From DATLYB01 sp964502525 (lineage in GTDB: Bacteria > Bacteroidota > Bacteroidia > Chitinophagales > CAIOSU01), in assembly GCA_964502525.1 (NCBI GenBank), contig CAZCXH010000223.1:1-5897 (forward strand): a DNA stretch of 5,897 nucleotides. The letters are read 5' to 3'. The notes beneath the pieces are model-generated. The model made no database searches. It saw only the letters and a list, made by a program, of their open reading frames with translations, and was not told the origin of the DNA. Both the position numbers and the translations under genes were made by a program. Below, in pieces: positions 1-5,065 of this stretch; positions within the stretch are counted from its first letter, which is position 1; the number at the start of each line of letters is the position of its first letter.

Positions 1-50
1 GTTGGACACGAGTCGCTCCCGCTGCAAGCTGGACTACAGACTCGCGCCAG
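1..50 (+). repeat. Truncated copy of the 3' end of the transposase element
   Basis: This stretch aligns base for base in length with 1152-1201 and differs at only a few positions in the loop. It contains the left arm CACGAGTCGC and ends in the signature ACAGACTCGCGCCAG. It is followed by one T and nine G (51-60). The upstream part of the unit, which elsewhere carries the transposase tail, lies outside the window. It is probably the end of another element copy to the left. The 37 bases between this copy and the next element end (61-97) hold no recognisable coding. Confidence 0.8.
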
Positions 51-91
51 TGGGGGGGGGAATACCCGAGAATACAAGCGGGAAGCGATAG

Positions 92-180
92 AATTGACTG
101 GCGCGAGTCTGTGGCATAGCCTGTGCGCTGGCGACTCGTGACCACCCAATCGGTGATTCTTCTTTAGAAACAACAAGCTC
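92..180 (+). repeat. 5' end unit of the transposase element, copy 1 of an exact 89-bp direct repeat
   Basis: Bases 92-180 are identical to 1028-1116 over all 89 positions. The unit opens AATTGA, then the terminal inverted repeat, then a hairpin whose outer arms are CGCGAGTC and GACTCGTG with GGCATAGCC inside. A small CACC/GGTG stem follows at 143-155. The identity stops 15 bases before the transposase start codon, so this copy is the element's leader. It may contain the transposase-binding site and the 5' untranslated region. Perfect identity points to recent duplication or gene conversion. Confidence 0.85.
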
Positions 181-195
181 TGTATTTTTATATCC

Positions 196-750
196 GTGAG
201 CGTGAAATATAAATTTCATAATCCGCAAGGACTTTACTTCATCACCTTTGCCACTATAAATTGGGTTGATGTATTCACGCGGAATCTCTATAAAGACATT
301 ATAATCGAAAGCCTCCGGCATTGCGTGATTAAAAAGGGATTAGAGCTATATGCCTACACCCTGATGACCAACCATGTTCATTTAATTGCTGCCACCAGCG
401 GAAAAGAAAAATTGGAAAATATTTTACGCGATATGAAAAAGTTTACCGCCTTTGAAATTATCGGTGCAATAATGAAAAACCCTGAGGAAAGCAGGCGGGA
501 ATGGCTGCTGCAAATGTTTGAAAAAGCCGGAAAAGCAAACAGCCAGAATACACACTATCAATTCTGGCAGCACGATAATCACCCTATAGAATTGAGCAGC
601 AATGAAGTGATAGACCAAAAGCTGAATTATATTCATAATAATGCGGTGGAGGCGGGAATAGTGTATGAGCCGCATCACTACGTTTACAGCAGCGCGGGTC
701 AATATGCAGGACAGGGACCAGGCGTATTAGCGGTGAAGTTTTTAGATTGA
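196..750 (+). CDS. REP-associated tyrosine transposase (Y1_Tnp / IS200-like family)
   Basis: This is a single-strand-DNA transposase of the RAYT group. Such enzymes nick at hairpin ends with a tyrosine and move or copy the hairpin sequences. Residues 58-64 read TNHVHLI and contain the metal-binding HUH motif (H60, H62). The family's conserved block NYIHNNAVEAGIV starts near residue 144, with Y145 the likely nucleophile. FWQHDNHP (123-130) is also typical. At 184 aa the protein has the usual length and shows no frameshift, so it may be active. The start is taken at GTG 196, giving MSVKYKFHNPQG, the usual N-terminus of the family; GTG 202 is an alternative. No Shine-Dalgarno is visible, which is normal in Bacteroidota. 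The last codons (KFLD and stop) lie inside the element's 3' repeat. The family assignment is strong; present activity is inference. Confidence 0.93.
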   Translation: MSVKYKFHNPQGLYFITFATINWVDVFTRNLYKDIIIESLRHCVIKKGLELYAYTLMTNHVHLIAATSGKEKLENILRDMKKFTAFEIIGAIMKNPEESRREWLLQMFEKAGKANSQNTHYQFWQHDNHPIELSSNEVIDQKLNYIHNNAVEAGIVYEPHHYVYSSAGQYAGQGPGVLAVKFLD

Positions 751-813
751 AACTTACCGATATGCTGGACACGAGTCGCGTGCACTCAAAGCTGGACTAC
801 AGACTCGCGCCAG
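736..813 (+). repeat. 3' end unit of the transposase element, copy attached to the gene
   Basis: This 78-bp unit begins with the last transposase codons, passes the stop at 748-750, then runs through AACTTACCGATATG into the hairpin arms CACGAGTCGC and ACAGACTCGCGCCAG. Its loop (GTGCACTCAAAG) differs from the other copies, which read CTCCCGCTTCAAG or close to it. The unit is followed by CAA and four G. It matches 1299-1376 in length and most positions. Confidence 0.85.
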
Positions 814-820
814 CAAGGGG

Positions 821-1033
821 TAATCTTCATTCCAATATTGTTAATCAAGATTTCATCGGTATTAAGCTTGGTGATGTTAACAACAGTTGGAATCCCGCTA
901 TTCCAAAGAGGGCTGCGATAGGTGAAGTATATTTAGATATAGATAAATACCAGACGAAATCTGATGACGAAATCACAGTCCCTATTAAAGTAAAAGACTT
1001 TGAAAACATCCTCGGCTACCAATTCACAATTGA
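821..1033 (+). pseudogene. Fragment of a dockerin/cohesin-type exported protein gene
   Basis: In the frame of codon 822 this region reads NLHSNIVNQDFIGIKLGD and onward. By hand it aligns with residues 226-277 of the protein starting at 5066, with 29 of 52 identical, including the unbroken run IKLGDVNNSWNPAIPK. The remainder, with VPIKVKDFENILGYQFTIDW, resembles the opening of a cohesin-like domain of the kind that follows dockerin-type segments in such proteins. Neither a start nor a natural end is present. The left border is the G-run after the transposase element and the right border is the next element end at 1034. DNA differences from the right-hand gene are mostly synonymous, so this is a diverged paralogue, not a recent copy of that gene. 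The apparent ORF 747-1055 is a chimera with repeat sequence on both sides and should not be annotated as a gene. Confidence 0.75.
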
Positions 1034-1116
1034 CTGGCGCGAGTCTGTGGCATAGCCTGTGCGCTGGCGACTCGTGACCACCCAATCGGTGATTCTTCTT
1101 TAGAAACAACAAGCTC
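1028..1116 (+). repeat. 5' end unit, copy 2 of the exact 89-bp direct repeat
   Basis: This unit is identical to 92-180. The two copies are 936 bp apart in the same orientation, so homologous recombination between them would remove the transposase gene and the trapped gene fragment and leave only the 168-bp derivative. The first bases (AATTGACTGG) also continue the reading frame of the trapped fragment (residues I-D-W), so the exact join between host DNA and element is ambiguous by up to about ten bases. Confidence 0.85.
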
Positions 1117-1201
1117 GGGGGTCAAGTTTTTAGATTGAAACTTACCGATATGTTGGACACGAGTCGCTCCCGCTTCAAGCTAGATTACAGACTCGCGCCA
1201 G
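1034..1201 (+). mobile_element. MITE-like deletion derivative of the transposase element, 168 bp
   Basis: A full 5' end unit (identical to 92-180) is joined through GGGG to a 3' end unit (TCAAGTTTTTAGATTG to CGCCAG). The body of the transposase gene is missing, while both terminal inverted repeats and both hairpins are kept. This is the layout of a non-autonomous element that could be mobilised by the transposase encoded next to it. An alternative is that it arose by chance abutment of two separate partial copies. It is preceded by AATTGA, as is the full element. Confidence 0.65.
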
Positions 1202-1291
1202 TTGGGGGGGGTCAAGTTTTTAGATTGAAACTTACCGATATGTTGGACACGAGTCGCTCCCGCTTCAAGCTAGATTACAGACTCGCGCCAG
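1117..1291 (+). repeat. Two tandem 3' end units, 90-bp period
   Basis: Bases 1117-1201 and 1207-1291 are identical over 85 positions, each starting GGGGTCAAG and ending CGCCAG. Each unit keeps the codons V-K-F-L-D and the stop of the transposase, then the 3' hairpin. In both copies the loop reads CTCCCGCTTCAAGC and is followed by TAGATTAC, where other copies have TGGACTAC. The first is also the right half of the 168-bp derivative. The perfect identity and 90-bp spacing suggest a recent tandem duplication or repeated insertion next to the G-run. Confidence 0.85.
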
Positions 1292-1298
1292 CAAGGGG

Positions 1299-1376
1299 AA
1301 GTTTTTAGATTGAAACTTACCGATATGCTGGACACGAGTCGCTCCCGCTTCAAGCTGGACTACAGACTCGCGCCAG
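1299..1376 (+). repeat. Third downstream 3' end unit
   Basis: This unit runs from AAGTTTTTAGATTG to CGCCAG, 78 bp, the same span as the copy attached to the transposase gene. It differs from the pair just upstream in GCTGG for GTTGG and in TGGACTAC for TAGATTAC. It begins one base after the G-run that closes the preceding unit and is itself followed by TCC and five G (1380-1384). It is the last recognisable element copy in the window. Confidence 0.85.
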
Positions 1377-1384
1377 TCCGGGGG

Positions 1385-1627
1385 TTCTTTATAAAGCAAT
1401 CCGCTTCACTTTTTACCTACGCATTAAAACTGATTTTTTAAACATGCAGAAATAATGTGTTCTCGCAGTGCAAAAATATTTTCATCATTTTCCTTTGAAT
1501 ATCGAAAACACTTTTACACTTTTTTACGTTTACATATCCAATCGCAATCGCCTATGTTTTTAGGTGTGCCTTACTGCGGTAAAAAGCTCTCCCTTCAGGA
1601 GCTAATTTTGTCTGCTCTTTTTTCCTT
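1385..1627. other. Non-coding AT-rich stretch, no gene recognised
   Basis: No reading frame here resembles a known protein. The two ORFs crossing this region are created mainly by the heptanucleotide repeat downstream, which is open in several frames. The notable items are a short hairpin AGCTC/GAGCT at 1585-1603 and the octamer TAATTTTG at 1603-1610. The latter fits the Bacteroidota -7 consensus TAnnTTTG, but I see no matching TTTG about 19 bases upstream. Confidence 0.6.
1603..1610 (+). promoter_or_regulatory. Possible Bacteroidota -7 promoter box
   Basis: TAATTTTG matches TAnnTTTG exactly. It faces the three-gene unit that starts at 1819 and would give an untranslated leader of roughly 200 bases containing the heptanucleotide array. 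The absence of a clear -33 TTTG element makes this a weak call; an eight-base match in AT-rich DNA can easily be chance. Confidence 0.22.
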
Positions 1628-1697
1628 ACCCAACACCCAACACCCAACACCCAACACCCAACACCCAACACCCAACACCCAACACCCGACACCCGAC
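1628..1697. repeat. Heptanucleotide tandem repeat, ten units
   Basis: Eight consecutive perfect ACCCAAC units are followed by two ACCCGAC units, then the pattern breaks. Read on the other strand it is GTTGGGT. The array is purine/pyrimidine biased, is intergenic and lies about 120 bases before the start codon of the next gene. Because 7 is not a multiple of 3 the repeat is open in several frames, which explains the spurious ORFs with NTQHPTP or GVGCWVL periodicity. Copy number is expected to vary by slippage. Confidence 0.95.
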
Positions 1698-1752
1698 ACA
1701 CCTGCTTCCTGCTCACCTGCTTTTGAAAAGCAAAACAAGCAAAATCATAAAC

Positions 1753-1789
1753 TGCGCTTACTTCACCTTTAAAGGGTAGAGCAAGCGCA
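1753..1789. promoter_or_regulatory. Nested dyad in the leader of the exported-protein genes
   Basis: The outer arms TGCGCTT (1753-1759) and AAGCGCA (1783-1789) are perfect complements and enclose the palindrome CCTTTAAAGG (1766-1775). A second small dyad, TGCTTTT/AAAAGCA around a single G, lies at 1718-1732. These could be an operator or a leader hairpin 30 bases before the start codon. No known regulator site is recognised and there is no T-tract, so it is not a convincing terminator. Confidence 0.35.
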
Positions 1790-1818
1790 TCACTAACAAC
1801 CCATAAAAACAATCACCT

Positions 1819-3057
1819 ATGAAAACTAAAATGCTGTTATTCGTTTTTCTTGGCTGCATGATATTGTTCATGCCCGTAAATTCAACTGCCCAGGTACCGC
1901 AGGGCTTCAGTTATCAGGCGGTGGCGCGCGATGGCGCTGGATTGCCAATTCCCAACCTTGCTTCGCTGCCGGTGCAGATTACTATAAAAAATGGAAGCAC
2001 GACTGTGTATGTTGAAAAGGATACTGCTTCCACGAATGCATTCGGGCTGTTCACGTTAACCATCGGTGGCGGCACACCTGTAACGGGAACCTTTGCCAAC
2101 ATTAACTGGGCAAGCGGCACTTACAGCATGAAGGTGGAAGCTGATTTCGGCAGCGGCTACCTCGACATGGGCACACAGCCTCTGCTCACCGTGCCTTTCG
2201 CAATGGTGGCGGGTACATCATTAACCGGTGGAGCGGGCTTTTGGACCCAAAATGCCACTGACATTTATAATAGCAACTCTGGAAATGTAGCAATAGGGAA
2301 TACATCAAGCCCCAACGCAAAACTTTTGGTTAAAGGCGGACGAGAGGTAAGGGTTCTGCCTAACAGTTCAAGCGACCACTACATCAGCTTTTATAACTCT
2401 CAGGGAGCAGAAGTAGGGAGGATCGAAGAATATGGCGGAACCACCGCTTTTACCAAACAAGGTGGTGTAATAGGTATTAGAGCAAGAAACGGAGGCAGCA
2501 TTAGTTTTCTAACGGGTGACAGCAGCAGCAGCGGGATTGAACGGATGGTGATCACCGAAAATGGCGATATCGGAATCGGTGCAGGAATACCCCCTTCGGC
2601 TAAGCTGGATTTAAATACCAATACACTAAGGTGTGGAGGCGTTTACTTTAACAATTCCGATCCTACTGTTGGCGGTTTCCTATCACAATCGGCTAATGCG
2701 CCAATCACGTTCCATATAAATGGAGCAATGGTAATGAAGATTAATTCCAGCGGCACTGCTTATTGCAAAGAACTTGAGGTGAAACTGCCTCCGTTTCCTG
2801 ACTATGTCTTCGATGAAAATTATCAACTGATGTCATTGGACGAACTGGAATTAAGCATTAAAAAGGAAAAACACCTCCCCGGCATTCCCTCCGCTGCTGA
2901 TATTGAAGAAAATGGCATTGGCGTTGGAACACTCCAGGCGAAGATGATGGAGAAGATCGAGGAGCTGACGCTTTATCTGATTGAGGCTAATAAGGAGATT
3001 GAGGCTTTGAAAAACGAGGTGCGGGAGTTGAAAAAAGTCGAGAATAACAACCGCTAA
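1819..3057 (+). CDS. Exported fibre-like protein with tail-spike-chaperone-like C-terminus
   Basis: This 412-aa protein has a signal peptide (MKTKMLLFVF onward, cleavage probably after STA, about residue 24). Residues 25-132 form the N-terminal domain common in exported Bacteroidota proteins, opening QVPQGFSYQAVARD and ending near LLTVPFAMVAG. The middle (about 140-320) is rich in G, S and N, with phrases such as GNVAIGN and RMVITENGDIGIG that occur in phage tail fibres and trimeric adhesins. Residues 327-370 (PDYVFDENYQLMSLDELE, KHLPGIPSAADIEENGIGVG) match the Bacteroidota relative of the tail-spike intramolecular chaperone region. A coiled coil (about 372-408) follows. An oligomeric surface or secreted fibre is likely; its ligand is unknown. 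The start follows from the signal peptide. The stop lies 11 bases before the protease gene. Confidence 0.82.
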   Translation: MKTKMLLFVFLGCMILFMPVNSTAQVPQGFSYQAVARDGAGLPIPNLASLPVQITIKNGSTTVYVEKDTASTNAFGLFTLTIGGGTPVTGTFANINWASGTYSMKVEADFGSGYLDMGTQPLLTVPFAMVAGTSLTGGAGFWTQNATDIYNSNSGNVAIGNTSSPNAKLLVKGGREVRVLPNSSSDHYISFYNSQGAEVGRIEEYGGTTAFTKQGGVIGIRARNGGSISFLTGDSSSSGIERMVITENGDIGIGAGIPPSAKLDLNTNTLRCGGVYFNNSDPTVGGFLSQSANAPITFHINGAMVMKINSSGTAYCKELEVKLPPFPDYVFDENYQLMSLDELELSIKKEKHLPGIPSAADIEENGIGVGTLQAKMMEKIEELTLYLIEANKEIEALKNEVRELKKVENNNR

Positions 3058-3068
3058 AAATCCGGCTT

Positions 3069-5042
3069 ATGAACAGGTGTATAATTTTCACTTTGGCATT
3101 TGCCTTTTTCTTCTGCTTTCATGCTAAAGCACAGGAATCAAAAGACAACTTCTGGACCCCGCACATGAAAGAGATTGCGGAGGAGAGCAGCGGAGAGGGA
3201 TGGATTAAATTCAAGCCGGGCGCAAACATCAATCCACTTACCATTTTCGAAGATTACAAAACGGCATTCAGATTGTCAGCGGATGATGAGATGAGATTGG
3301 TGAGCACGGAGAAAGACCACCTTGGATTCACTTCTTACCAATATAGGCAATATTACAGAGGCATTAAGATAAGTGGAGGCGGATACCGGCTGCATGTCAA
3401 CAAGGAAGGCATTACATACAGCGCACATGGGAAACTGCTCACTGGGCTTAGAGAAGATGTTAGTCCAATCTTTTCAGAAAGCAGCGCCCTTCAAATTGCA
3501 TTATCTCATGTAAACGCCCCGCCTTACCTATGGGAAGATCCGGAGGAAGAAAAAAGGCTGAAAGAAAGAACCGGTGACTCTAACGCAACTCATTATCCTA
3601 AGGGAGAATTGGTTTTTGTAAAGAAACCGGGAGTTAAAGAGTTTGCAATTGCCAATTTTGAATTCACCTGGCAATTCGATATTTATGACAAAGCCATGGT
3701 AAAAGCGCAAACCGTTTTTGTTGATGCCAAAAATGGAAGAGTTGTTAACACGCTGCTCTTGGTTTATTCCTGCGATAACGGCACAGGAACTACCACATGG
3801 TATGGCAGCGGGAAAGATCTGCATACTGCCAAAAATTTACTTAGTGAATATTATCTGAAAGATGATTGTGCAGGTGAGCCGCTGGTGCATACCTTCAATT
3901 ATAATAACGGAGCCAATGACGAGTATTGGGACCCTAATAATACATGGACAAGTTCTGATGACCAATCCGGGGTTACTACGCATTGGTGCATTCACAAGAC
4001 GCTGGATTATTATAATGCCCGGCACGGAAGAAAAAGCTGGAATCCTGACCCTAACGACCCTTACTGGATTGATATTTACAATAATTATGATGACTTCATT
4101 GATCCGAATGGAAATCCCTACGGAGCTAATGCTTCATGGTCCTCTATTGGGAATACTGGGAAGATGAAAGTTGGAAACAACGATACGCCCAATGATCCTG
4201 CTGATGATTGGAATACACTCGACATTATCGGACATGAGTTTACGCATGGAGTAACGCAGACGGAAGCCGGCCTTGTTTATCAAGACGAATCAGGGGCCTT
4301 AAATGAATCTTTTTCAGATATTTTTGGTGAAATGGTGGAGGATTATGGATTAGGAAGTGGTACACCTAATGATTGGCTTGTTGGAGCGGACCGGGGAGTA
4401 ATTAGGAGTCTGATCGATCCAAATGATGAAGATCAACCTGATACATATGAGGGTGATCTTTGGTGTGATTATTCGAATGGAAGTTTGTGGTGTACTCAGA
4501 ATGATGATGGGGGAGTACATACAAATAGCGGTGTCCAGAATCATTGGTTTTATCTCCTCGTTGAAGGTGGAAGCGGGTGGAATGACGGCACTACTGCTCA
4601 TGCCCCTGCGGGGAATGGTTATGCCTGGTCAGTATCAGGCATTGGACGAGACGATGCCAGAGATATTGCATATAGAAACCTGACAGCTAAGTTGAATTCC
4701 TCGGATAATTATCTTGATGCAAGAGCTGGCTCTATTGAATCCGCTGTTGATCTTTTCGGTTCCTGCGCCAATCAGACTCTTCAAACCGCCAACGCATGGC
4801 ATGCGGTGGGCGTGGGTCCGGAGAGTTCCAAGTACAACAGGCAGGTATGCGGTACCCTAACTACCGGAACATATAAGGGAATAAGCACAGTTGAGGGAGG
4901 AGGCGGCTGCACTACTACAATACCAAGCGGCAACGTGGAATTTGCGGCTCCTGATGGAGTTAAGCTTAAAGCCGGTTTTCGTGCAGTTGCAGGGTGCACC
5001 TTCAAGGCATCAATCAATGCATGCGCAAGGACGACTTATTAA
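3069..5042 (+). CDS. Secreted M4 family (thermolysin-like) zinc metalloprotease with C-terminal 3-coathanger segment
   Basis: This is an extracellular endopeptidase of 657 aa made as a zymogen. The signal peptide is MNRCIIFTLAFAFFFCFHAKA, with cleavage near residue 21. An FTP-type propeptide (about 55-105) and a PepSY-like region (about 135-230) precede the enzyme. The catalytic core has HEFTH at 389-393 (zinc ligands H389 and H393, catalytic E390), the third ligand E413 in NESFSD at the canonical spacing of 20 after H393, and the second catalytic histidine H484 in GGVHTNSG. The M4 C-terminal domain runs to about 580. Residues 592-657, with GNVEFAAPDGVKLKAGF and several cysteines, resemble the 3-coathanger stack segment found at the end of many exported Bacteroidota proteins. 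All catalytic residues are present, so it is probably active. It is likely co-transcribed with both neighbours. Confidence 0.95.
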   Translation: MNRCIIFTLAFAFFFCFHAKAQESKDNFWTPHMKEIAEESSGEGWIKFKPGANINPLTIFEDYKTAFRLSADDEMRLVSTEKDHLGFTSYQYRQYYRGIKISGGGYRLHVNKEGITYSAHGKLLTGLREDVSPIFSESSALQIALSHVNAPPYLWEDPEEEKRLKERTGDSNATHYPKGELVFVKKPGVKEFAIANFEFTWQFDIYDKAMVKAQTVFVDAKNGRVVNTLLLVYSCDNGTGTTTWYGSGKDLHTAKNLLSEYYLKDDCAGEPLVHTFNYNNGANDEYWDPNNTWTSSDDQSGVTTHWCIHKTLDYYNARHGRKSWNPDPNDPYWIDIYNNYDDFIDPNGNPYGANASWSSIGNTGKMKVGNNDTPNDPADDWNTLDIIGHEFTHGVTQTEAGLVYQDESGALNESFSDIFGEMVEDYGLGSGTPNDWLVGADRGVIRSLIDPNDEDQPDTYEGDLWCDYSNGSLWCTQNDDGGVHTNSGVQNHWFYLLVEGGSGWNDGTTAHAPAGNGYAWSVSGIGRDDARDIAYRNLTAKLNSSDNYLDARAGSIESAVDLFGSCANQTLQTANAWHAVGVGPESSKYNRQVCGTLTTGTYKGISTVEGGGGCTTTIPSGNVEFAAPDGVKLKAGFRAVAGCTFKASINACARTTY

Positions 5043-5065
5043 ATGCTTAAATAAAAGTGAGCAAT

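Larger units (their letters stand above)
98..813 (+). mobile_element. REP-associated (Y1/HUH) transposase element, 716 bp, with inverted terminal repeats
   Basis: The element starts with CTGGCGCGAGTCTGT and ends with ACAGACTCGCGCCAG, a perfect 15-bp inverted repeat, and encloses one complete transposase gene. Each end folds as an imperfect hairpin around the core CGAGTC/GACTCG. The 5' end has an 8-bp stem including one G-T pair, plus an outer TGG/CCA pairing past a bulged A. Subterminal hairpins at both ends fit the single-strand chemistry of Y1 transposases of the IS200/IS605 and RAYT groups. The exact cleavage points are not known: the six bases AATTGA also precede the second 5' end at 1034, and a G-run follows the 3' end, so the true boundaries may lie a few bases further out. 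No target duplication is seen, as expected for this class. Confidence 0.75.

Noticed and set aside
92..195. Transposon-associated guide RNA (omega-RNA-like) in the 5' leader
   Set aside because: No TnpB or IscB gene is present, and the structure is adequately explained as the transposase-recognised end hairpin.
1..1376. CRISPR array suggested by regularly repeated hairpin units
   Set aside because: Units are 78-90 bp, abut each other with only G-run linkers, include transposase codons and have no unique spacers or cas genes. They are transposon ends.
1585..1625. Rho-independent terminator (AGCTC/GAGCT stem followed by a T-run)
   Set aside because: The stem is only 5 bp, the T-run (1618-1623) begins about 14 bases after it, and no gene directly upstream needs a terminator.
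1455..1772. 105-codon ORF on the + strand across the heptanucleotide array
   Set aside because: A large part is NTQHPTP-type repetition produced by the tandem repeat; the rest resembles no protein and lacks any start context. Overlapping ORFs on the other strand arise the same way.
1552..1812. 86-codon ORF on the - strand with GVGCWVL repetition
   Set aside because: It is the complement reading of the same heptanucleotide array, with no domain or supporting context.
3862..4167. Overlapping + and - strand ORFs inside the protease gene, also at 4350-4683 and 3528-3824
   Set aside because: They are out-of-frame shadows of a well-supported M4 protease whose catalytic motifs fall in the main frame.
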